64,000 nucleotides of DNA, taken from Tetmemena sp. SeJ-2015 (lineage: Eukaryota > Ciliophora > Spirotrichea > Sporadotrichida > Oxytrichidae). The notes beneath the pieces are model-generated. The model searched no databases. It had not been told where the DNA came from and saw only the letters and a program-made list of their open reading frames with translations. The position numbers and the translations under genes were made by a program. Location of the stretch: assembly GCA_027382625.1 (NCBI GenBank), contig JAJKFJ010021099.1, positions 1 to 64,000 on the forward strand, written 5' to 3'. Positions 48,596-58,549 of the stretch are shown one piece after another (positions within the stretch are counted from its first letter, which is position 1; every line of letters begins with the position of its first letter).

Positions 48596-51458
48596 ATGAG
48601 CGAAATTTTCCCAAGTGGCTCTCCTCCTCGCTCAAGTGTATCTCGCTCTCCACAAGGCAAGAGGTAGTACGCAAGCATAGGAGGTTTACACAACAATATA
48701 CCAACTCAAAGTCCAATCTTGAAACAGAACAATCCTCCTCCAATTCAATAAGCTCTTTCCTAAAACGCTATAGTTAATTAGGATTCTAGAATGGGAAGTC
48801 AGTAACAGCAATAAATGAGACTTAGGAATGCAAATGAGAACAGAAGAAAAGCCAAGCAAGACATACTCAGAAAATAAAGACTAAACGATATACTCAGACA
48901 TGAAATCACTAACCAATGATAATATGAATTTTAATTATCAATTTCCTTTTATTTCTAAAGCGTTTGTTCTCAGTGAGAAAGTCGACTCTATTTAAGATTT
49001 TAAAATTTAACGTATTACCAACAACAATCGATATAATTTGATGTATTTTTAGATATGAAACATTATAAGGACGTTTATATTTTGATGTTAAATGTCGAGC
49101 GAGTAAATGAGCAGATTAATATAGTTGAGTGATTAGTTGCTGCCCACTGAGTAGGCAAAAAATCCACACTTAATAAAATAAAGTGGCTAAGATTTCAACA
49201 TCAATCATGAAAGCTCTTACTATCAGAACTACCAAAAAACACAAGAAAGTTAAACTTCAATCATACTCCTTATTTTAAGTTCTGTGACTGAGTGTGACTT
49301 AGATCATAAACACAGTAAAGAGACAACTGAAACTAATTAAGTGAACGGAAAACTTAAAACAAGTTAGGGAGAGAACCCTTTGCTGGAGGTGTTGAAAATG
49401 TACATGAGCGAGAATAACATGCTTGAATCATTGTTGTTGAAATACATCTAAGAGTAGAGTCAACTCACTCTCCTAAAAGAAAGGAGTGGCCTCAATAGTC
49501 AATAATAGCAGCAGTAACCAGCGTCTTAAGATTAGGTAATGATGCAAGACATGATTAATGAGATCAATAGAAGGAAGCAAGCCATCAATCAACTTGAAGG
49601 TCTCATTCAAAACTCAAATGCTATAGTTAACATAATACTTTTATATATTATGCAAAGTAGATAGATATGACTAGAGATAATTTCTTGATGCAGACAGCTT
49701 AAACAGAAGCAACTAATCCTTCCAACAAGCATCAGTAGAGAGATGGGCTTTATCAGATCTAGGATTTCTAAAATTAGATAAAGAATAAAGAAACTTATAA
49801 TAAATTAAATGGCTAATAATTATAATCAAAAAATTATTAGCAGTAATAAAATAAGAAATGGTTATGGTTATGAAACATAGCATAATTATTATAAAAATAT
49901 GCTTTAATTTTATTTAAAAAAGAAACTGTCCCTCAGGAATAAAACAATCAAATTCTATTTCAGGACAAAAGAAGTGCGAAAGTAGAACAGCACTCTTCTA
50001 TGAATAAGATTTATGTGAGTGGGAAAAAAGAGAATGGAAATTTGTATTCAGAGCGATCCTCTATTAACCCTTAGTCTAACGTTTCTAAATCACCAATGGC
50101 TAAGTTTGCGAGAAACTTCAGCTACAGGCCATTTAATCAACCTTAAAAGTAAACCTCTAAGTCTCCCTGCTCCTCATCTCGATACTCCACTGCAGACTAT
50201 AAGAGTAGAGATGCCTCCACTAGGAATCAAAGTCCCTACCAGTCAATAAGGCCCCACTAGCAAGATTAGAATAACTAGTAGGAAACCAACATTCTCAAGT
50301 CTTTCATTTCCGCATAGACCAAACTTCTCGCCTCACTTAAGAAGCTTAATCTCAGACACATCAACGACCTCTAGAATATAAAGAAACCCTCGATATTTGC
50401 TCATAAAGCAGCTCAGTTGTTTGGACAGCTGATATACTCACTCAGAAAGGATTGCTCCATTCAAGTGCTATAGAGCAATTTCAACACTTGGGCTGAGCTA
50501 GTTAAGTTTTTTGTGGGATAACCTAAAATTCTCCAAGAGATTTATCTCCTCAAGGCTAAGTTCGACTCCCTTGAATATAATCCCTATTTTAAATAATATT
50601 ATCCTAAGCTGATAAATAGCTTGAAAAATGAATTGCTGTAGAACAGTAAGCTCTTCACTTCTAGTAGGATGTAGATCGGAGAGGGATGTGGAGTCATGCT
50701 TTAATAGATATTTTTCTTAATTTAAAAAAGATAAATTTTATTTGCATAAAAATAAATCAACCTTTGTTCTTGCTTTAATTCAGATACACAAATATTTTAA
50801 GTTAAATTAAGAAACATGCTTTGGTAAAATTCATTTCTAATTTTTTTTAAGAATAATCTATAAGTGTTCTAAAGCTCTATTGACTACATAACGGTTGTTG
50901 AACAGCTAAAGTAGAATGATTGCTATGATAACTATAGTATCCAAAAAAATTATTCTATTTATTATAGACAGAATTACATGCGCATGTTCCAGCCGAGCCA
51001 AACCTCCACCCAGGCTAAAGCTCAATCCAAGTCTCCACTCCCCTCCGCAAGGTAATCTAACGCCACTCCACGGCAAAGCATCACCCCAACAAGGCAAGTC
51101 TACGCTTCAAAGAATAGCCAAAAGAGGAACCCCAATCTAGAGATAAAAGCCTCCTATGGTGTATAACATAAACAGCAGAACTAAAGCTTTATCCGCAAGA
51201 GTAAAGGATAGATTAGAATACCACCTATTCTCACTTTTAGTTTTGAGTAGCGTTGATAGATAAAAGTCACCCATCACTTAGTATGTGAGCTAGCGGACTA
51301 ACTAAGGCAGACTAGACAATAAAACTCCAGAGAAGTAGTACAACAGCATCCTGAATCAGCGCAGTTCTAAGTCTCCCTCAAACAGATATGGCAGCGTAAT
51401 CAAGCAACAATAAGAAAATAGCAAGAGTATTCATGAAGTATCAGCTTATAGGAAGTGA
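48596..51458 (+). CDS. Unidentified Ser/Gln-rich protein with a helical core
   Basis: ATG 48596 (MSEIFPSGSPPRSSVSRSPQ), TGA 51456-51458. Segments recognised in the ciliate code: 48596-48910; 49270-49625 (EVLKMYMSENNMLESLLLKY, QQQQQQPASQ, MINEINRRKQAINQLEGLIQ); 49965-50720 (KLLASLKKLNLRHINDLQNI, AAQLFGQLIYSLRKDC, NTWAELVKFFVGQPKILQEI); and 50910-51458 (PSLHSPPQGNLTPLHGKASP, then KDRLEYHLF and SILNQRSSKSPSNRYGS). The gaps hold AT-rich introns or IESs, one a GT-AG intron at about 50938-50969. The Leu-rich helical core of about 100 residues is the only likely folded part. No family assignment. The stop lies 47 bp before the transposase ATG of the next element. Confidence 0.65.
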
Positions 51459-51505
51459 TTGTCATCAATTTGCGTTATTACAAATATAATCAATTCTTAT
51501 CCTAA

Positions 51506-52729
51506 ATGGAATCTTCAAAGACGCGATAAACGCGGAAGCGGAAGTTCCAGGATTTCGACCCTACTTACTCCTCCCTCCTCGCACAGAAGTTTTCACATTT
51601 GCACATTCCGGACATGAACCTCATACCCTACTTGGAGAGTAAGCTCCCTCAGATTAAATCGAAGGCTATCAAGAAAGCCAGGCCATTCAAGCTGAGAGTA
51701 CGGCAGGTAATATCCTACGAGCAACAGCTCTCTGCAGTTTATCTAAGATATGGATCTCTCTCTTCGGACAAGCATCCCAAGCTTACCTATCCTGCAGTTG
51801 CAAATATTCTTGGACTACGCACAGGCGCAGTTAATATGATAATTCAGCGTTGGCGCAAGAATAACTACACGGTTGTGGTCAACAAGAGCAAGAGAGGACG
51901 CCGGCCTCTTCTCCCACCGGAGACCGAGCAGCGAGTCACATCCATTAAGGTCCTCAAAGAAACAGCCCATCTCAACCTGGAGCAGCGCTGCCACTACCTC
52001 CACCTCCACTATGGGATACCACTACTTTCAACTTTCGGGCTAAGATAAGTGTTCAGACGCAATGGAGTTAAGTACCGCGCTGCTGGATACGCTTACATAC
52101 GCAAGGAGGAGAAGGAGAGGGAGGCTCAGGAGAGGCAGCAGGAATTCTCCAAGCGAGTGACCCGATGGATCTACGAGGGCCGTCACCTGGTCTACATTGA
52201 CGAGTCGACCTTCAACGCGTGGCAGTCTCCCAAACGAAGCTGGCTCAAGGAGCGCATGAAAGTTCAAATTCCCAGCACGCGCGGGAAGTCTATGACTGTT
52301 ATCGGAGCTATCAGCGAGACTGGAGGCCTCCTGCACTCCAAGACAATCGTTGGCAGCAACAACCTCGGGCACTTCCTCGCATTCCTCACCGAGCTCGCAC
52401 CGCGCCTCACACTCGGGAGCATCCTTCTCATGGACAATCTATCCATCCACAAGAGCAGCAAGGTCCGAGATGCCCTGCCTGTTGGCTGCTCAATTGAGTA
52501 CCTACCGCCTTACAGTTGCTCTCTCAACCCAATCGAACGGCTCTGGTCCGTGCTCAAGCAAGACTGGAGGAAGGCCACGGTCTCCCAGCTAACTAACACT
52601 AGCGCCCCTACCCCTCCCGAGCACATACTCAAAGATGCAATTTAAAATTTAAGTTAAACTTAAGTTAAAGCTATCGCTCGCTCACACTACAGGACGTTGC
52701 TCTCATCGCTTCGTGGCCACTCGGTCTGA
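51506..52729 (+). CDS. DD33E transposase (IS630/Tc1/mariner superfamily), intact, 407 aa
   Basis: ATG 51506 (MESSKTRQTRKRKFQDFDPT), TGA 52727-52729. An N-terminal basic region and helix-turn-helix (YPAVANILGLRTGAVNMIIQ, RGRRPLLPPETEQRVTS, FGLRQVFRRNGVKYRAAGY) are followed by the DDE core: LVYIDESTFNAWQSPKRSWL (first Asp), SILLMDNLSIHKS (second Asp) and PPYSCSLNPIERLWSVLKQ (Glu). There are 33 residues between second Asp and Glu. All three acidic residues are present. Two internal codons, TAA in TRQTRKR and TAA in LRQVFRR, require the Q code, so the element is adapted to this host. It would cut and paste the element, perhaps also during germline excision. Stop codon abuts the stop of the next ORF. 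Confidence 0.93.
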
Positions 52730-53410
52730 TCACTGTATGGCCTTCCCTTTGACAGGTGTTCTCTCCTTGGTCGCCGGCTGCTGCTGTGTGAATGCTAACT
52801 TCTCGCTGAACTTCGCCTTGCTCTGCCTCCGCATTTCCATTTCCACCTTCTCCTTCTCGATCTGCTTTTCGATCTTATTCCGAGCCTCCCTCAGCCGCAT
52901 GTACTTTAAAGTGGCCTTCCCTTTGTTTGCGAAACCCAGCCTCAGCACCTTGCCCCGCTTCTGCGATTGTGGCAATCCATCCAAGAAGGTAGGTGCCAAA
53001 TCAACGGTGCGATACATTGTGTCCACTCTTTGTACCTTAGGAGCGACATAATCTTTCGCGAAGATTTCGTCTTTCGGCGAATGCGTGGAGAGAAGAGCCA
53101 GGATCCATCTTTTGTCGGGCATGTGAGACTTGTCTATGCCAAGATTCTTGTTCAGCTTTTCTGCGACTGCCTGCAGCTTCTTAACTAGTACATCCATAGT
53201 TGGTGGTCAGGGGCAGGGAAGAAGTCTGATCTCTCGATAGTGAGGACACCATGTAGAGCCATTTATTACGTTCATGATGTAGTCTTCAGTGACAAGCTTT
53301 GACTTGATACAGGGAAGAAAGAACTGGTTCCTCAAGGCAGCCTCATAGAGATCCTACTTTGAATTTATACATTTCGCGAGTTGGTCGATAGTCGTCTTGG
53401 AGTCCACCAT
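52730..53410 (-). pseudogene. Transposon ORF2, about 226 codons, one in-frame TGA
   Basis: ATG 53410 (MVDSKTTIDQLAKCINSKQD), stop 52730-52732, converging exactly on the transposase stop. A single TGA at 53207-53209 splits it; the second part begins PPTMDVLVKKLQAVAEKLNK and contains DKRWILALLSTHSPKDEIFA, KDYVAPKVQRVDTMYRTVDL and a basic coiled coil (ARNKIEKQIEKEKVEMEMRR). The TGA could be a point mutation or the two parts may be separate proteins, since an ATG follows directly (53197). No domain recognised; possibly DNA-binding given the basic tail. Confidence 0.65.
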
Positions 53411-53574
53411 TTCAGAAGTAAAGATTAATATTATAAGATTGGGTTTCATATCCCAATTATAAAGCAAAAGATATTTGGAATCATTATTATGATAATTAAA
53501 TTACTTGGCTCGAGCGAGCTTACTATATTATAACTTATAATGAATTATTTATGCCCAATTTGCGCGTTCTTTGC

Positions 53575-54456
53575 TCATTGTAACCACTTCTTGGTTCTCT
53601 TGCCAAGAATTCTGTCATCCTCCTCCAAGTGTGGGGCTTCGGGGTAAATCAGCGCTTGGAGGAATTCCTCTCTCTCATTCTTTCTCCATTGGTTCCAGAT
53701 CTCCTCCTCTTGAATGTATTTCACTGTCTTTCTTATCTGCCCAACCAGGAAGTAGACCAAAACGTCGATCCTTACGCTGAATGAGAATGACTCGCTGCTC
53801 TCCCATATTATCATCAGGTTTTTTAGGCTCCTCTTCCCAGAGGGGTAGTAGTGGCCCGCTATTGAGAGCTCCTACCTACTCATTGTATCGCGAATCTTGT
53901 TTGCCTCTTTCTCCATTCTTAGATAGCTTTCGGATGTGGGTTTGATAGTCTACTCCCAGTAGTGCCCATGCAGCAACTCTATCATCACTTTCTTCAATCA
54001 GTCGTTGCTCATCTTCTGGTGCAAGCAATCCTGGCCTCGCTGATGCTATTCCTAGGCTAGATTTCTTGGATGCGGCTAGGTGCGGGATGTAGTGGGCTCT
54101 GTACCTCCGGGCAAGCATTTCGTTGAAGGGGATTTCTCTTCGAGGCAAACTATCGAGCTGTCCCTGCGATCCTTAAGATCGATCAGCGCTTCCATGTCCG
54201 CCAGGCTTACACTCTGATCTTCCAGCCTCTTCTCCAGCTTTCGCAGCGCTGAATCCATCAGCACCTTCTGTTGGTACATCATCTCGTGACCTGCCTACAT
54301 CTAGTGAAGCAGATCCTTCATCTCCTTTTATCTGTCGATCGCAGATTCTTCGCTCTCCTCCGTTTGCTCTATCTGTAGCCTCTTGTTGCTTTTGACTTCC
54401 TCCTCCTCTCTGACTAGTGCCTGCTTCTATCGTTGCTGATTCATCTGATTCGACAT
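53575..54456 (-). pseudogene. Transposon ORF3, coiled-coil protein with frameshifts
   Basis: ATG 54456 (MSNQMNQQRQKQALVREEEE). Frame 1 runs to about 54160 (YQQKVLMDSALRKLEKRLED), frame 2 from about 54160 to 54000 (IPFNEMLARRYRAHYIPHLA), and frame 3 to the TGA at 53575 (VMIELLHGHYWEQTIKPTSE, GKRSLKNLMIIWESSESFSF, YIQEEEIWNQWRKNEREEFL, GKRTKKWLQ). Each segment reads like real protein, so one gene with two recent single-base shifts (or consensus errors) is likelier than three. The N-terminal third is a charged coiled coil. No family identified. Confidence 0.6.
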
Positions 54457-54569
54457 CCTGAAACTGATTATTATTTAAAAGTATTTACAGTATGTGAAGG
54501 GGAGGACCCTTAAGTTATCAGTGGACGTGGAGATGAATATTCATATCTAGATCTAAGTTTTGACCATTC

Positions 54570-56645
54570 TCAAGGATCGTCATCTCGAAGAATATTCACA
54601 TTGGCACCACGCTGCTGGAACAGTTTGTAGAGTTGCCCCTTCTTTGCAATATAGCAAGCTGCGTTCAGTTTGGCCTACCACCTCTCCAGCACGTCAGTTC
54701 CCTTCATTATCTCTTTGATAGTAGTTGCCTTGAATCTTTCCATCTCGATGATTGGGGCCTCCACATATTTAGGGACGTCTTCGTAGCTGACGAGAATGAA
54801 TTTATCAGCCTCGAGCATGAACTCAATATCAAGCTAGGTCGACTTGAGTAAGATGCGGTAGTCCATAGATCTTTGCTCCCAGTCCTTTGCCTGGTTGCCA
54901 GCGCTGTACGGATTTAATATTCGGTGCTACTTTCTGAATACCTGCTTGTACAAATACTTCGCCTCCCTTCGCCTGACTTTCGAAATCTGTGGCGACAGTT
55001 TTCTTAGACTGAAGGCCACGCACTCAATCCGCGTGAGCTTGCCCTTGACTGCCTTACTGATTGATTTCGACAGGTCTTCGAATCCACCCAGGATCTTATC
55101 GGCTCCCCTTACCAAGCCCACGAGGTCTTACGTGCTATTCTCGATGCGGTGTTCCAGATCCGAGGGCTCTGTTGAGTATTTCCCTTTACGATTCTAAATT
55201 GTAACCTTCCTCTGTTTGTGAGATACTCTTGAAAGATCCATGCCAGCAAAAGTCCCTTCAAAGACGAGCTCTGAGCCACGCCTGCCCTCTCCAAGCCGCA
55301 GCATTGTTATTTCTGCTATCATTCGTAGCAAGTAGTTCCGCTTGTTGCTGATCATCTTGTTGATCGCATCCAGTTCTTTCTCGAAGTCTTCTAGTGCTGA
55401 GTGAAGGGGAGGGGCTGAACAGTGCGACTTACTTGCCATCAACTTGAACGATTTCTTCAGATTCTGTCTTATCGACTTCGCCCTCCTGTGGATCAACAAC
55501 GAATCGTCGAAAGCGTAGTTTACTGCCCCGAGCTCTCGCTCGCTTAGCATGTGCTCCTTAATCGACAGAGGCAATTGACTAATTGTCGTTGATTCATCCT
55601 CCTCAGCGTCCATTTTGGCATCTAGATCTCGAAGGCTGTTGAGGAAATTGTGAGTTGAAAAGCCGAGAGATTGCCTGTCTGGACACCCTAAGCTTAACTC
55701 ATGCTTGAACTTCTTTCGCCTTCCAGGCTGCTTCGTACACGGCAAGTGCGGATTATCAAACTTCATAGTTGCTATGGCTCTAAGCTCCTACTTATCATCT
55801 CTCCTACGCTGCTCTTGCAGCTTAAGCTTGATGTGCTTCACCAGACCTCGCATTCTCCTATTTCGGGTAGGTCCTTGAATTTGCATCTCCTAACGCTCAA
55901 GCAACTGAACAGCCTCTCTCATATCGAGGAGTAAGCGCCCTTGGTACTCTCGAGATCTGAAGCGCAAGTTGTTGAGTTGGGTCAGGTAGCTGTGAGTAGA
56001 ATCAGGTAGGTGGCAAAGCATTGAGCATTTCCTGATTTCTATCGTCTCAAGGCCAGGTCGCCTCCGGAGTCCATCAGTTTTAGCATAGCAACGATGTGGC
56101 CGAAATGTATCTCTTAGTGTAGTAGGGTCTCGTCTGACAGCCTGCTTCATTAAACCAACGAGCTCAGCCTCGACGGCTTGTAGTGCTTGCTGCGCTTCTT
56201 CAATCTTTGATCTGAACTGAGGCACCGTGGTTTCAGGAGGAGGCACGGCTTCTTTCCCAGCCAAGAGTATTGGAAGCTCGGGGATTTTATTTAGCCGCTG
56301 CCTTTGCTCATGCGTTGGTCCATGAATGATGATCTCGTGCTTTTAGAATGGGTTTGAGTCGTCTAAGACGAGGGTGGAGTGATAGCGGTTGACCTGCAGC
56401 TGTGCCACTGGGTCCCAGCGCAAGGCTTGGCAATCTGTTTTAAGATCAGCTTCTTGGATTTTATCATCTCTGCCAATCATGCTTATGGAATCAAGAGTCC
56501 CACTTGCCTGAGTAGACTATTCAGATTAGCAGACCTTCTGGTTCGAAAAATCATGGCGGAGCTGACGGAGGGTGGACTGCTTCAACGGGGGCAGGCAGTA
56601 AGAGCGTGGTCGGAGCAGCTAAGGTGGCTTGGCGGTTGGCAGCAT
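54570..56645 (-). CDS. Transposon ORF4, intact 691-aa protein of unknown function
   Basis: ATG 56645 (MLPTAKPPQLLRPRSYCLPP), TGA 54570-54572, 692 codons in one uninterrupted frame with TAA/TAG as Q at more than ten sites (for example QLLERQEMQIQGPT at about 55887). Features: helical, charged N-terminal half (KIEEAQQALQAVEAELVGLM), a basic patch (RGLVKHIKLKLQEQQRRRDD), KQPGRRKKFKHELSLG, an acidic stretch (AKMDAEEDESTTI) and a C-terminal domain ending YIAKKGQLYKLFQQRGANVN. No zinc finger, kinase, helicase, tyrosine recombinase or polymerase motif is visible. An open frame this long in otherwise decaying germline DNA implies recent or ongoing function. Role unknown. Confidence 0.85.
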
Positions 56646-57050
56646 CTTATAATTGAAAGTGATCGTTAAATAATTAAGAAGAGTGGCGGTTAATAATTAA
56701 TTTAATCCAGAAGGGGTCGTTGGCTGGGGTTTTGATTAAATTTCGCTACATGGGTGCAGGGTACCTATACTACTACTACTACTACTACTATACCACCCCA
56801 CAGCGGCTCAGCGAAATATTTCCACTCTTTATTTAGTTTATACCACTTACGCAATTCATTTCAATCGCTTCCTATTAGAAGAGAAACAAAGCTTAGTAAG
56901 ATCATTAACAAAGAGGGAGTGATAAAAATATTATCTTTTAGTGTATCTCAAAGATCAGTTGAGAGGTCTTCCATATCATATCATCATCCGACCTTCGAAA
57001 CCAATTAAAAGAGAAGAAAGGCAGAATCACCTACCAAGAGAATAATATCA
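56646..57050. other. Right flank of the transposon and 5' flank of the next gene
   Basis: Contains GGGGTTTTG at about 56728, a TAC/ACT microsatellite at 56768-56793 and AT-rich DNA. No clear inverted-repeat end was recognised. Confidence 0.4.
56768..56793 (+). repeat. ACT/TAC microsatellite
   Basis: Seven to eight consecutive TAC units between CCTA and CCACC. Confidence 0.9.
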
Positions 57051-58288
57051 ATGCATCAGTCAAAAATATCTGCTAAAGTTAGCCCAAACACGAGCCCAAT
57101 TTCTTACAAACAAGGCAAATCTGATGCAAGCTTAAATAAGTCGCCTTCTTGCACCTCGCTACCTCTCACAAAATATCCCTCTTAAGATTTTCCAGAACAA
57201 TAGTAGTTTCAAATTTAGAGCAACATAGAGGAGTTTTTCAAACAACAGTATCAAAATCAGTTAGGTCATCATTAGAAAGAAGCCTCATTCTCTCAAATGG
57301 AGTTGATAAACGACTCTTTCAATAAGTACCCAAGACATGCTGCAAAGTTAAGTAGCCATAGCTTCAATCATAACTTAAATATGGACTTTAGTTTCTGCTC
57401 TGATAGTGGACAATCGGGCTACCTTTAAAATCTGAGCTCGAATAACATCCTCAACTAAAAGATCCACTCTCAGTCTTTCATAGTCTAGGATTAGGAAGCA
57501 CTTAATATCGACCTTACAAAGCTTAGAAGAAATTTAGATTAAGCCTAAGAAATTTGTAAAATTCAATCCTAACCATATCAACTCAGCTAAAGCGCTATGG
57601 AGTTACTTAATAAAGCTGAGCAATAAAACGCTAAAGAGAGTAGAGAGCTCCATAGGCCAACTGTACACCACAGATTTATAAGTTTGACGAGTGACTGTGA
57701 GGATCCTGCTCCTCGGAATTTGAGTAATCTGCCACCTGAGTTTCAACAAAAGCAGTACACTTATATTCATCCAGACTTCAAAGTCAACGTTTTCAACTAG
57801 ATTGACTAAAACATAGCAAACTTATCCGTAGGGAGCTAGCTGAGGCTTAATGTCCAAAGTAGCATGGAAGAATTAGAAACTAGGCCTTTGATCTATAAGC
57901 CTAAAGAACTTACTGGTGAAGATCTATAGTTGACTAATCTTCAAGTTCTTAACGAAGAGATGTAGCAAATGTTGGATGACGACCTAAAAAATTCTTAATC
58001 TAAGAGGAAAGACTCCTTTTAGCAACTGCTTCGACTTGGCTAAATAGATAGGCTTAAATCTTATATAGGTTTTAAAATTTATGATCATCGGAGAGCTACT
58101 CTATCAACAGTCGCTATGATGAAGAGGATAACAAGTCTGGCAGGGGTGTAAACATAGATTACGATAAACTGCTGGAGGAGATCCAGTAAAGTCAAGTAGA
58201 GTAGCAGAAATTTATAGAGAAGACTCTAAATCAAATAGTCTAGAAGAAGTATATTGGGGACAGCAATAAGGAAAATAATAATTTTTGA
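57051..58288 (+). CDS. Unidentified Q/S-rich protein
   Basis: ATG 57051 (MHQSKISAKVSPNTSPISYK), TGA 58286-58288. The ciliate-code frame runs uninterrupted to about 58070: NIEEFFKQQYQNQLGHHQKE, MDFSFCSDSGQSGYLQ, DLTKLRRNLDQAQEICKIQS, HPDFKVNVFNQIDQNIANLS and ELTGEDLQLTNLQVLNEEMQ. After a break at about 58075-58095 (intron or IES) the frame ESYSINSRYDEEDNKSGRG, then YDKLLEEIQQSQVEQQKF, leads to the stop. Low-complexity N terminus and short coiled-coil-like stretches. Not recognised; likely about 400 aa. Confidence 0.65.
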
Positions 58289-58549
58289 AAACGTACCGAA
58301 TATAATAACCTTGTAAAGTATCATCATTCTTTAAATATTTCCAAGATTAGCTTTAAAAATGCTCAACAAAAAAAGATTCGTTTTTACATTTGCAAGACAT
58401 CAATTTTTAATGATATTCAAAGTTAGTTTGTAAATAAGCTCTTATAGTCTGATTTTATTTTAAGTTGATTATTCTCTTCAACAAGAATATTTCCGATTCT
58501 TTGCTTTATACTCTCCTCGCTATATCTATTCAAACTTACGAAGATGTGA

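Larger units (their letters stand above)
51506..56645. mobile_element. Four-ORF DD33E DNA transposon, GC-richer than host
   Basis: Coding contents in order: transposase (+), then three minus-strand ORFs (52730-53410, 53575-54456, 54570-56645). All use TAA/TAG as Q. The unit is visibly richer in G and C than the host genes around it, with more C/G-ending codons. It sits between two host genes with no recognisable relation to them. I did not find terminal inverted repeats; the left end must lie within about 50 bp of the transposase ATG or inside the neighbouring 3' region. A GGGGTTTTG motif, like a telomere repeat, lies at about 56728 on the right. Confidence 0.75.

Noticed and set aside
52219..52592. 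Overlapping frames inside the DD33E transposase
   Set aside because: Arg/Ser/His-rich shadows of the GC-richer transposase coding sequence.
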